From the NCBI GenBank assembly GCA_044238605.1, contig JBIICY010000010.1, positions 1 through 53,460 of the forward strand: a stretch of 53,460 bases of DNA, written 5' to 3'. Of this stretch, positions 42,540 through 50,367 are shown one piece after another. A program made the translations under genes and the position numbers. Each line of letters opens with the position of its first letter. Positions within the stretch are counted from its first letter, which is position 1. The DNA comes from UBA10438 sp044238605. Lineage in GTDB: Bacteria; Bacteroidota; Ignavibacteria; Kapaibacteriales; Kapaibacteriaceae. The notes below the pieces were generated by a model. It was given only the letters and a program-made list of their open reading frames with translations, ran no database searches and was not told the origin of the DNA.

Positions 42540-43727
42540 ATGCGACTACTCATCCTCCTCTTGTTTTGTTGCGCAGCGGTTAACGGACTCGCTCAGCGTC
42601 CATGGATCTTACGCACAACAATGACGTCGGGCCCCAAGCCAAACGTGATAAGCACAGCGTCCAGCGTATTCGTGTTTGATACAGCTGCAATGCGCACATT
42701 CGATCACGGAACAACGTGGGAACCGATTACAGGTATCGCTGGCCGTATGTGTGGTGTGTCCGACTTTACCGCAGGGCTTACGATCTTAGCATCATATACC
42801 GAGCTCGATCGCATGGTGCACATGTACTATACATTGGGCGGATCGGCGTGGACGCAATTCACTGAGTTCGCGTCGAATAGTCGCCCATCAAAGCTTACTG
42901 CCTCTGCAACCGAATGGTATCTGGCCTGCGAAAATTCCAACGCAATCTTTGTCTATGGAGACAAGCTAGAGACCGTGAACATGCCGGCTGGTTCAGCGGC
43001 CATCGACCTTAAGTACTGGGACTCAAACCTCCTGGCACTCGATGCAGCAAAGGGCCTCTATGTTAGCTCCGATAAAGGTGCTACATGGAAGTTGATTCCT
43101 GTCACAGGCGCTTCATCGATCCATGCATCATCGATGGGCATATTTCTGGCAACTGCCACTGGTGTTGTATCTGTCAATCTTGATGCACCAAAGGTATCGC
43201 CTGTTGGGACATGGCCCGGACGCACAACGCTTCCGCGTATCACGGACGTAGACAGTTACATTAACTCGTTGTATGCATACAGCGATGATGGGGCTTATCA
43301 GATGTACCGTTTGCTTGGTCAGAACTGGGAACCTATTGGATACCCGCTACCCGGAAAACGGGCCGAACGGTCGGCCTCTGTTCTTGCAATTGATGCCGGA
43401 TACGCCGTGCTGGGTCATTCCATTGCAGAAGGATTTGTAGACTCTGCCGGTGTCTACGTCTATGATCTCAATGATTTCACAGACGTTGCTGCAGAGCCAC
43501 AGGCTGCTCTGCGTAGGCCATACATCGCAGACAACCATCTTTACACACAGGCAGAATCTGCAGCGACCGTCGAGATCTGGTCGTTGCGCGGCGAGTGCCT
43601 TCATGCAGATCAGTACCATGCTCCTATCGTGGAGCTGCCTATGCTGACAAGTGGTGTGTACCTCGTACGTGTGCAGGCAGTAGGATCAGCAGCAGCTGCT
43701 GCATCAAGTCTTCTCTACGCTCGTTAG
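42540..43727 (+). CDS. Secreted Asp-box-containing protein with T9SS-like tail
   Basis: 395 aa. Signal peptide MRLLILLLFCCAAVNGLAQ, then beta-propeller-like repeats with RTFDHGTTWE and SSDKGATWK Asp-box turns. The last 70 residues (RPYIADNHLYTQAESAATVEIWSLRGECL, then LTSGVYLVRVQ, then SSLLYAR) follow the sorting-domain layout. A smaller relative of the propeller proteins at 2404 and 17430, with unknown ligand. The ATG follows AGAAAG, only a weak ribosome-binding site. The ftsB-like gene starts 14 bp after its stop, so they may be co-transcribed. Confidence 0.75.
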   Translation: MRLLILLLFCCAAVNGLAQRPWILRTTMTSGPKPNVISTASSVFVFDTAAMRTFDHGTTWEPITGIAGRMCGVSDFTAGLTILASYTELDRMVHMYYTLGGSAWTQFTEFASNSRPSKLTASATEWYLACENSNAIFVYGDKLETVNMPAGSAAIDLKYWDSNLLALDAAKGLYVSSDKGATWKLIPVTGASSIHASSMGIFLATATGVVSVNLDAPKVSPVGTWPGRTTLPRITDVDSYINSLYAYSDDGAYQMYRLLGQNWEPIGYPLPGKRAERSASVLAIDAGYAVLGHSIAEGFVDSAGVYVYDLNDFTDVAAEPQAALRRPYIADNHLYTQAESAATVEIWSLRGECLHADQYHAPIVELPMLTSGVYLVRVQAVGSAAAAASSLLYAR

Positions 43728-43741
43728 ACCACGTCATCCCC

Positions 43742-44080
43742 ATGCCACGCCTAACCAACGCTCAGAAACAACAGCAGCAAGAGCAGAAGCAAACAATGAC
43801 GCGTAAGCGTTTGCTACTGACTATTGGCCTTACAGTAGCCGTTGGCATTTTTGTCTTCTTTTCGCAGTATGGCGTTGTTACCAGCATAGGTCTTTCATCG
43901 GACACAACCGATCTGTCGATGCAGCTGGTTCGCCAGCGCACTGTTTCGGACAGCCTCCGTTCAGTGATCCGAATCCTTGAAACGGATACAACCGAGATAG
44001 AACGTCTTGCGCGTGAGCGTTACGGATACGTTCGTGAAGGTGAAGAAGTTTTCGTAATTAAAACCGATTCAGCACAATGA
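43742..44080 (+). CDS. FtsB/DivIC-family septum formation protein
   Basis: 112 aa from ATG 43742; the open frame upstream to 43595 lies inside the preceding gene. A short cytoplasmic Gln-rich N-terminus precedes one membrane helix (LLLTIGLTVAVGIFVFF, about residues 25-41). A heptad-patterned periplasmic segment (LVRQRTVSDSLRSVIRILETD) follows, and the tail IERLARERYGYVREGEEVFVIK is the diagnostic signature of DivIC/FtsB proteins. These bridge FtsL and FtsQ in the divisome. Its stop overlaps the ATG of the RidA gene (ATGA). Confidence 0.88.
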   Translation: MPRLTNAQKQQQQEQKQTMTRKRLLLTIGLTVAVGIFVFFSQYGVVTSIGLSSDTTDLSMQLVRQRTVSDSLRSVIRILETDTTEIERLARERYGYVREGEEVFVIKTDSAQ

Positions 44081-44523
44081 TAAACATCATCATCATCGCA
44101 CTCAGTGCAGCACTTGTTTCATGTTCAGCAGTACGGACACCTATGATTCGCACATTTTCAGCTCCAGATGCCGCTCAGCCAATCGGACCATACTCACATG
44201 GCGTAGAATGTAGCGGACGAATGATCTTTATGAGCGGCCAGATTCCGCTTCGCGCAGACGGCACCATGGTTGATGGGTCTGTTCAAGACCAAACCAAGCA
44301 GGTGTTTGCAAACATCCGAACAGTGCTGGCATCACAAGGGGCAACACTTTCGAATGTTGTCAAAACCACGGTGTTCCTGCAGTCGATGAACGACTTTGCT
44401 GGGATGAACGAAGTCTATGCATTGGAAATGGGTGATCATCGCCCTGCCCGCAGTGCCGTGGAAGTTGCGAAACTTCCGAAGAATGCTCTCGTCGAGATCG
44501 AGGTCATTGCATGCATGCCATAA
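44077..44523 (+). CDS. RidA-family protein with lipoprotein signal
   Basis: 148 aa from ATG 44077. The RidA core begins at residue 24 (IRTFSAPDAAQPIGPYSHG) and includes MSGQIPLRADG, TTVFLQSMNDFAGMNEVY, RPARSAVEVAKLPKNALVEIEVIA with the enamine-deaminase Arg125. Ahead of it MINIIIIALSAALVSC forms a lipobox with Cys16. Normal RidA is cytosolic and starts at about the second Met (44143), but no ribosome-binding site precedes that ATG. The 44077 ATG overlaps the ftsB stop by four bases, favouring the long form. If exported, it would act in the periplasm, away from its usual substrate 2-aminoacrylate. Confidence 0.85.
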   Translation: MINIIIIALSAALVSCSAVRTPMIRTFSAPDAAQPIGPYSHGVECSGRMIFMSGQIPLRADGTMVDGSVQDQTKQVFANIRTVLASQGATLSNVVKTTVFLQSMNDFAGMNEVYALEMGDHRPARSAVEVAKLPKNALVEIEVIACMP

Positions 44524-45002
44524 TACTGGCATTCCTGTGTATCGTCTCCTGCTGTGCAGCATCTCCATCTGCTGATACCACAGCTACGCCCCGAAAATCT
44601 CCCTCGACGGCCGTTCTCTACTCGTTTCTTCTACCCGGCCTTGGACAGGTCTACACAGAGTCGTACTGGAAGGTCCCGATCTTTACCGGTGCCGCCGTTG
44701 CGTCTGCCTACTTCATTGTCGCAAACCAGTCCAGCTTTTCCTCAGCCTCGCTCGAGTACGATGATGCCCTTGCGCAGGGACAAAGCTCGGCCATCACCGA
44801 ATCGCTGCTGCGCAGGCGCGAGTTCTACCGGAACAACCGCGATGTAGCAGGGCTGGCGCTGCTGCTGACCTATGCACTTGCAGCAGTAGATGCCTATGTG
44901 GGCGCGAATCTGTCGGAGTTTACGGTGGATTCAAATCTCTCGGCCACTGTTGGCCAAACATCATCCAGCCCCTTAGCACTTACCCTACAGGTCAGGTTCT
45001 AA
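44511..45002 (+). CDS. DUF5683 membrane protein
   Basis: 163 aa overlapping the end of the RidA gene by 13 bp. The leader MHAIILAFLCIVSCCAASPS has a lipobox-like IVSC. The conserved core reads AVLYSFLLPGLGQVYTESYWKVPIFTGA, followed by FYRNNRDVAGLALLLTYALAAVDAYVGANLSEFTV, which is the DUF5683 pattern found in Bacteroidota. Two hydrophobic segments suggest outer or inner membrane association. Function unknown. Last gene of the 42540-45002 series, before a separate promoter element. Confidence 0.82.
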   Translation: MHAIILAFLCIVSCCAASPSADTTATPRKSPSTAVLYSFLLPGLGQVYTESYWKVPIFTGAAVASAYFIVANQSSFSSASLEYDDALAQGQSSAITESLLRRREFYRNNRDVAGLALLLTYALAAVDAYVGANLSEFTVDSNLSATVGQTSSSPLALTLQVRF

Positions 45003-45009
45003 ACCTCTC

Positions 45010-45017
45010 TATTTTTG
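45010..45017 (+). promoter_or_regulatory. TAnnTTTG (-7) element abutting the OmpA gene start
   Basis: TATTTTTG, then CAC, then ATG 45021. This is an exact consensus match with three bases to the start codon, the same arrangement as at 17430. A leaderless transcript is implied if this is the -7 element. The TTG inside it (45015) is in frame but should not be the start. Confidence 0.55.
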
Positions 45018-45020
45018 CAC

Positions 45021-46925
45021 ATGCGATCTCTCCTCCTCAGTTTCTTCCTTGCAACCGCAGCAGCCAGTGCTCAGCCATCTCTTGAACGTCTCGGCGTTCG
45101 GGTAAATGCTGGGTTTGGGACAACATCTCATTCCGGCGCGCTCCATGCTACACGTGGCATCATCGACTGTGGAGAGATTACCACAGGTTCTGGTACGGGG
45201 CTTAGCGGCTCTGCAGGTATTGAGTTTGCACTTGGTTCATGGTTCGGGGTTGGACTCGAACTTGGCGTTGCTCAGCGTGGCGGCGTCTTCACGAGAGAGA
45301 ACATCTACCCATTGCGGGATTCTGCCACTGGTGCAGAAGTGAACATGCTGGCTGCACACACACTGAGCACAACGCTGTCTACGATTGATATCGCACCGCA
45401 GCTTATCATACCTGTCATCGGGACATTTAAGAACCGTATGCTTGGCTTGCAGATCGGCCCGCGGTTTGCCCTAGTGCAAACGGCGTCGTACCAGCAGGAA
45501 GAAACAGTGCTTTCTCCCGACAATGCCTTCTTTATTGAGAACGGCAAGGCGCTGCAGTCTCGAGTGGTTGATGCTAACAACTTTGCGGCAGCTGCATCAA
45601 TGCTTACGGGCATCACGGCGTCGCTGGAATCTTTGATTGGCCTGAGTGACCGTGTTGCTCTTGCACCACGCGTATCGTACGACCACTTCTTCAGCAGCGC
45701 TCTTACCGATGTTCAGTGGGACGTTCGAGGAGTACGCGGCGAAATCGGCATCCGCTGGTCTATTCCTCCGGCTGCACCTGAGTTTATCCCGCCACCGCCG
45801 CCGCCTGTCATTGTAATGGAAGAGCCCCCTTCATTCGCACCACCCCGCATAGCCCTTACTGCGGGTCCGTTTACCGGTGAGATCGTTACAGGCAATGCTC
45901 TGCGTGCATCCGTCCCGATCGTAAACGCAGTCTTCTTCGACAGTGCCTCAGCTGATATCTCGGTAAACTATCGGCGTACACGTGATGGATCGGTAATGAG
46001 TACCGATGCGGTTGAAGCGCACAATTGGATCATGGTGCGGATCGCCAACATTGTTGCAGAAAATCCCAATGCCCGCATCGTACTTGAAGGTGCTACAAGT
46101 GGCGTGAGCAACGAGCAGGATGCTTCGCTTTCGAAGCAGCGCGCTGAGCGTGTGCGTCAGGTGCTGCTCGACCTCGGAGTGGCTAGTTCAGCGATAACGG
46201 TAAAGCCCCTTACTCTGCCAAGAATCGCGTCGAATAGCGACCTATCTGGCGGACGTGAAGAGAACCGTCGTGTAGATATTGTTGTCCTCGATGCCCCACT
46301 CCAGCGCTGGGTGCAGAGCGAAGAGTTTGCCGAAGCTCGCGGCAGCTTGGCGCTTACGTCGCAACATCTGGGCGGTGATCCATCGCGCCGACCAAGTGAG
46401 GTAACCTATACCATTCTTGAGCAGGACACTACGGCTCAGATGCAGACTCCATCTATCTCGAAGAGCATGATCATTCCGGTGCAACCATCTTCAGCAACCC
46501 TATCCATCCCAACGCGGGCTTCGGCAGGGGGCGTATCAGCCAGCCAACAAGTTGACGTAGATCTTGCCAAGCTCCCACGGAGGCGCATTGCTCTGCGAAC
46601 TGATGGGTTCGAGGCGGTTCTACGATTTGACTACAACAGCTCTGAACTGCCCGAAGATGTGAAGATCCTGCTGCAACAGCTTGCCGAGCAGCTGCCCGAG
46701 GGTTCAACGATAACCATTGACGGGTCGGCAGACGTTCTCGGTTCGCAGGAACGTAACCGCGTACTTTCTGAAGCGCGCGCAGCAACAACGCAAGCATATC
46801 TGCGCTCGATCACGAAGAAGTCGTTTACCTTTACATCGTCATCGCAGAACAAGTCGTTCTCGAATGCAACTCCTCAAGGACGCTTCCTGAATCGCAACAT
46901 CAGGATACGCGTTACAACGCCTTAA
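45021..46925 (+). CDS. Outer-membrane protein with two OmpA-like domains
   Basis: 634 aa. Signal peptide MRSLLLSFFLATAAASAQ. Residues about 25-250 look like an eight-stranded beta-barrel (alternating pattern ending EIGIRWSI). A Pro-rich linker PPPPPPVIV follows. The first OmpA-like domain (about 300-415) has FFDSASADIS and ends ENRRVDIVVL. The second (about 530-634) has FDYNSSELPEDVKILLQQLAEQL, TIDGSADVLGSQERNRVLSEARA and ends RNIRIRV. Such domains bind peptidoglycan and tether the outer membrane; two in one chain is uncommon. Its last four bases overlap the convergent pspA stop. Confidence 0.86.
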   Translation: MRSLLLSFFLATAAASAQPSLERLGVRVNAGFGTTSHSGALHATRGIIDCGEITTGSGTGLSGSAGIEFALGSWFGVGLELGVAQRGGVFTRENIYPLRDSATGAEVNMLAAHTLSTTLSTIDIAPQLIIPVIGTFKNRMLGLQIGPRFALVQTASYQQEETVLSPDNAFFIENGKALQSRVVDANNFAAAASMLTGITASLESLIGLSDRVALAPRVSYDHFFSSALTDVQWDVRGVRGEIGIRWSIPPAAPEFIPPPPPPVIVMEEPPSFAPPRIALTAGPFTGEIVTGNALRASVPIVNAVFFDSASADISVNYRRTRDGSVMSTDAVEAHNWIMVRIANIVAENPNARIVLEGATSGVSNEQDASLSKQRAERVRQVLLDLGVASSAITVKPLTLPRIASNSDLSGGREENRRVDIVVLDAPLQRWVQSEEFAEARGSLALTSQHLGGDPSRRPSEVTYTILEQDTTAQMQTPSISKSMIIPVQPSSATLSIPTRASAGGVSASQQVDVDLAKLPRRRIALRTDGFEAVLRFDYNSSELPEDVKILLQQLAEQLPEGSTITIDGSADVLGSQERNRVLSEARAATTQAYLRSITKKSFTFTSSSQNKSFSNATPQGRFLNRNIRIRVTTP

Positions 46926-47617
46926 GGCTTCGGCTCTTCGGCCTTGCCTTCGGGTAGCATCCCCATCTGACGCTTCAGTTCAAGTAAGTCGTTATCGACC
47001 TGACCTGTCGATGTCAGCTGGCGGAATTGTTCATCAAGACCCGTGTTCTCACTGGCAAGCTGTTCAAATGCGCTTGCTTCTGCTTCGAGCTTCTCGATCT
47101 TGGTCTCGAACTTATCGAACTTGCTGAACGCATCCGTGCCAACGCCCGCAGCAGCCTGTGCCAGCTGCTTCTGCGCCTTGGCTGCCTGCGACCGCGCGAT
47201 GAGCGTGCTTTGACGCGCACGCGCTTCATCAAGCTTGCGCTTTAGTGCGTTGAGCTGCTCACGCATCGTAGCAGTTGCCTGCCTTGCCTGCTCAACACTT
47301 GGATGAAGGTCTGCGACATTTCGGTCTGCAATAGATTTCTTCTCAAGTGCGGCCTTGGCAAGTTCTTCGTTGCCTGCCTGGAGAGCAAGCTTAGCTTTCT
47401 CGTGCCATTCCTGACTGTTCTTGCGCTCTGCCTCGATGCGCCGGGCAAGCCCCTTCTCATTTGCCATAGCATTGGCAACGGCAAGAGTTGTCTGGTTTAC
47501 CGACTCTTCCATGTCCAAGACCATCTGCTTGAGCATCTTCTCGGGATCCTCTGCTTTGTCTAAAGCATCATTCACATTTGAGCGAAAGAGATCGGCTATG
47601 CGCGAAAACAGACCCAT
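46922..47617 (-). CDS. PspA/IM30 family protein
   Basis: 231 aa from ATG 47617, with AAGGA about 9 bases upstream; a longer frame to 47686 adds non-conserved residues. N-terminal amphipathic helix MGLFSRIADLFRSNVNDALDKAEDPEKML is the membrane-binding anchor of PspA/Vipp1/IM30 proteins. LKQMVLDMEESVNQTTLAVANAMA and long coiled coils (to about residue 190) follow, ending in a short loop and QMGMLPEGKA. These ESCRT-III-like proteins polymerise on stressed inner membrane. No pspF/pspBC genes are nearby. Diverges from recR across 51 bp. Confidence 0.92.
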   Translation of the reverse strand: MGLFSRIADLFRSNVNDALDKAEDPEKMLKQMVLDMEESVNQTTLAVANAMANEKGLARRIEAERKNSQEWHEKAKLALQAGNEELAKAALEKKSIADRNVADLHPSVEQARQATATMREQLNALKRKLDEARARQSTLIARSQAAKAQKQLAQAAAGVGTDAFSKFDKFETKIEKLEAEASAFEQLASENTGLDEQFRQLTSTGQVDNDLLELKRQMGMLPEGKAEEPKP

Positions 47618-47645
47618 GACAATTGTTCCTTTTGAGAATATGGTT

Positions 47646-47653
47646 CGAAAATA
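47646..47653 (-). promoter_or_regulatory. Near-consensus -7 element for pspA
   Basis: TATTTTCG on the minus strand matches TAnnTTTG at five of six fixed positions, 28 bases upstream of the pspA ATG. This leaves room for the AAAAGGA ribosome-binding site, unlike the abutting elements elsewhere. Confidence 0.35.
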
Positions 47654-47668
47654 GTGAAGGGGGCCGGC

Positions 47669-48283
47669 ATGACCGTATTTTCGCAACCTATGCTTCCATC
47701 AGAATCAATCGAGCGGGTGGTGGAACTCTTTGCCACGCTGCCTACGATCGGCAAAAAAACAGCCCGCAGACTTGCCTTTCACGTGCTCCGTCAGTCCCGC
47801 GAAGAGGTGCAGACCTTTGCAGACGCCCTTGTGCACATGCGCGAGCACGTGCGTGAGTGCAGCGCGTGTCATACGTTCACCGATCAGGAGGTGTGCGGCA
47901 TCTGCGCCTCCCCAAAACGAGATGCATCGATGATCTGCGTTGTTGAACAGCCGTCTGATGTGTTTGCGATCGAGCGGACGGGAGATTTTCGAGGACGCTA
48001 CCATGTGCTGCACGGTGCGCTGAGTCCGCTCGACGGCGTTGGTCCAGACGACATCCGCCTCAAGGAACTCATCGCCCGCCTTGGCGGCGATGTACAGGAA
48101 GTGATCCTTGCTCTGAATCCCAACGTAGAGGGAGAGGTAACCACACAATACATCGCTAAAATCGTTGGACCGCTGCAGGTGCGTGTTACCCGAATAGCTC
48201 GCGGAGTACCAATGGGGTCTGACCTAGAGTTTGCAGACGATGCAACGCTCGCCAGGGCATTTGAAGGAAGAGTTCCTCTATGA
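47669..48283 (+). CDS. recR: Recombination mediator RecR
   Basis: 204 aa from ATG 47669, preceded by GAAGGGGG; an in-frame GTG at 47654 gives a non-conserved extension. Helix-hairpin-helix LPTIGKKTARRLAFHVL, then the C4 zinc finger CSACHTFTDQEVCGIC (Cys64, 67, 76, 79). The Toprim core is ICVVEQPSDVFAIERTGDFRGRYHVLHGALSPLDGVGPDDI, followed by ALNPNVEGEVTTQYI and RIARGVPMGSDLEFADD. It works with RecO/RecF in RecFOR loading of RecA. The stop overlaps the methyltransferase ATG by four bases. Confidence 0.96.
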   Translation: MTVFSQPMLPSESIERVVELFATLPTIGKKTARRLAFHVLRQSREEVQTFADALVHMREHVRECSACHTFTDQEVCGICASPKRDASMICVVEQPSDVFAIERTGDFRGRYHVLHGALSPLDGVGPDDIRLKELIARLGGDVQEVILALNPNVEGEVTTQYIAKIVGPLQVRVTRIARGVPMGSDLEFADDATLARAFEGRVPL

Positions 48284-49026
48284 CAGAGACCACTACACCC
48301 TGGTACAAGAGCTGGTTTAACTCTCCATGGTACACAAAGCTCTATCAACACCGAACAGAACTTGAGGCATTCGAGGCTGTTCAGCTTGTGAGAGATGTTG
48401 CCGGCATCAGTAAAGGGGCTCATGTGCTTGATCTTTGCTGCGGCTATGGCAGGCATGCCAATGCCCTTGCGGAACATGGCTACGTCGTAACCGGACTCGA
48501 TGCGTCGGAACACCTTATCCAGCTGGCCAATGAGCGATATCCTCATCCGCAGGTTGAATACGTCATCGGCGACATGCGCGGTCCGTACCCTGAGCGTTCC
48601 TACGACGTAATCGTAAATTTCTTTACCAGCTTCGGATACTTCGACGAGCACCAGGACAACCAGCAGGTACTCAATACCATTGCCTTGCATCTCCGCAGTA
48701 ATGGCATCTTTGTCTTCGACTTTCTCAATGAAGCCCACGTGCGGCGCAATCTTGTGCCAGAAACAATGACGATGCTCGGTGAAACGCATGTGATTCAGGA
48801 ACGGTGGATCGATGAGCCATACGTACGAAAGCGTATCACGGTAAACGTTCCATGCTCTGCCGAACATACGTTTGAAGAGCGCGTACGCCTCTATTCCAGA
48901 AGCGAGCTTACCACCATGATCGAGCAGGCCGGCTTGATTATCCGTTCTGTTCATGGATCCTACGGTGGGTCTGCCTTTGACGTTGAGACATCGGACCGCT
49001 GCATATTCATAGCCGAGAAACCATGA
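48280..49026 (+). CDS. Class I SAM-dependent methyltransferase
   Basis: 248 aa. SAM-binding motif I HVLDLCCGYGRHANALAEHG near residue 47, motif II VTGLDASEHLIQLA, then YDVIVNFFTSFGYFDEH (motif IV) and GIFVFDFLNEA. The N-terminal WYKSWFNSPWYTKLYQHR is characteristic of a Bacteroidota family of unassigned methyltransferases. Substrate unknown. Translationally coupled at both ends (ATGA with recR at 48280 and with the lipoprotein at 49023), so all three are made from one transcript. Confidence 0.88.
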   Translation: MTETTTPWYKSWFNSPWYTKLYQHRTELEAFEAVQLVRDVAGISKGAHVLDLCCGYGRHANALAEHGYVVTGLDASEHLIQLANERYPHPQVEYVIGDMRGPYPERSYDVIVNFFTSFGYFDEHQDNQQVLNTIALHLRSNGIFVFDFLNEAHVRRNLVPETMTMLGETHVIQERWIDEPYVRKRITVNVPCSAEHTFEERVRLYSRSELTTMIEQAGLIIRSVHGSYGGSAFDVETSDRCIFIAEKP

Positions 49027-49613
49027 GAGCCCCGCTTACCGTCGTATGCTTCTGCTTCGTGGCAGTGCTCTGGGGCTGCGCCACGAGAACACCGGAAGAA
49101 CCATCAGGAAATCGAGGAACGTACGAGCCCCCTACCAGTCCAACCATTGTGATCGAGAATCTGCGCAATGCGGTGATCGAGAAGAACATGCAGAACTTTA
49201 TGCTGTGTTTGGCAGACCCGTCTCGTAGTCCATTCTCCTACACCTACGAACCATCTGCTGAAGCCGGTGCACGTTACCAGGCGGTGTTTATGAACTGGTC
49301 GGTAACGAAGGAACGTCAGGCATTTCTCAGCATGACGTCTCGCCTTGCAGCAGATCAGCAGCCGCAGCTGTTGTTTTCCAATTCGCAGGTGGCCTTTAGC
49401 TCTCCTGATTCTCTTGTCTGGGTTGCCGAGTATGTTCTTACAGCACAGCTCGGCCTAACATCGCTCCCGTCAACACTCTCTGGAATCATCGCTCTGACCA
49501 TCTGCCCGGAACAGAGCGGTTTATGGAGTATTGCTCGCTGGAGCGATGCTCGCCGGCCGAGTGACACCACCGAAGCAACATGGTCGCTGCTCAGGGGGCA
49601 GTTGTCGAACTAG
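49023..49613 (+). CDS. Lipoprotein of unknown function
   Basis: 196 aa. The signal MRAPLTVVCFCFVAVLWGC ends in a lipobox with Cys19. A Pro/Glu-rich spacer follows, then an alpha+beta domain with an NTF2/SnoaL-like feel: IENLRNAVIEKNMQNFMLCLA at the start and LWSIARWSDAR near the end. No enzymatic motif is visible. Last gene of the recR unit; its 3' end overlaps the convergent outer-membrane gene by 23 bp. Confidence 0.75.
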   Translation: MRAPLTVVCFCFVAVLWGCATRTPEEPSGNRGTYEPPTSPTIVIENLRNAVIEKNMQNFMLCLADPSRSPFSYTYEPSAEAGARYQAVFMNWSVTKERQAFLSMTSRLAADQQPQLLFSNSQVAFSSPDSLVWVAEYVLTAQLGLTSLPSTLSGIIALTICPEQSGLWSIARWSDARRPSDTTEATWSLLRGQLSN

Positions 49614-50358
49614 TCGTAAAGATCCACTTGGCTGTGATACCCGCACGTAGGTTATGGGTCTTCCAATTGATTCCGTCGATGATGTTGCTAAAGTTATACG
49701 TGAAGTTCACTTCGGGTCCGACAACCAAGTTGGGTGCATCGTTGAAGTGAAAATCATATCCAACACCAAGGTTTAAACCTACCTGCCAGTCATTGAGCTG
49801 GGGAAGATCCCCAGTCTGGACGTTGCGTTCGCGAGTTCCGTCTTTGTAGGTTATCGAAGATGGTGACGAGATCTGCTCCCTCTGTGTAAAGGTTGCATCA
49901 ACGAGATATCCAAGCTGTACACCAAGCCCCACATTAAAGCCGCCATCAGCGGTAATCCGCAACCCAGGCTCGATCACGAGAGCATGTACTCGTGCATCGA
50001 TTGTGTGCAGAAACGATGCCTGCGTCGAGGCAAGAATGCCTTCGTAGACATACTTCTCTTCGTTTGAGGAAAAGTTGCCGCCAAGCTGCGTGTAGAGAAG
50101 TCGTAAGCTTGGGGCAAGTCCAACGCTCAGCGGCATCTCAGCAATCGCTCCAATGGTGTAGCCACCATGTTGTTCATCGGCAAAATTCTGACAACACGTT
50201 GGCACAGTAGGCAATTGCGAAAACGATGCATTGAGGTAACGCTGATCGTACGTTGCAATGATGCCAACACGCAGTTCGTCGGTGGTTCTGCCGCTGATCT
50301 GTGCTCGCAACGAACTTGCTACGGTTAGTAACAGCAACAACGAAATAAAGTGTCTCAT
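49591..50358 (-). CDS. Outer-membrane beta-barrel protein
   Basis: 255 aa. Signal peptide MRHFISLLLLLTVASSLRAQ, then alternating amphipathic strands with aromatic girdle residues (LRVGIIATYDQRYL, VGLGVQLGYLV, VGLNLGVGYDFHF, GPEVNFTYNFSN, RAGITAKWIF), the PorT/OmpX-like barrel pattern. A CC pair (TVPTCCQNF) lies in an early loop. Start ATG 50358 follows AAGGGG and lies 9 bp after the preceding stop, so it is co-transcribed with the two upstream genes. Function not assignable beyond the outer-membrane location. Confidence 0.8.
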   Translation of the reverse strand: MRHFISLLLLLTVASSLRAQISGRTTDELRVGIIATYDQRYLNASFSQLPTVPTCCQNFADEQHGGYTIGAIAEMPLSVGLAPSLRLLYTQLGGNFSSNEEKYVYEGILASTQASFLHTIDARVHALVIEPGLRITADGGFNVGLGVQLGYLVDATFTQREQISSPSSITYKDGTRERNVQTGDLPQLNDWQVGLNLGVGYDFHFNDAPNLVVGPEVNFTYNFSNIIDGINWKTHNLRAGITAKWIFTTSSTTAP

Positions 50359-50367
50359 GCTGGCCCC

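Noticed and set aside
47998..48954. 318-aa antisense ORF across recR and the methyltransferase
   Set aside because: It is antisense to two firmly identified, coupled genes and shows no domain features.
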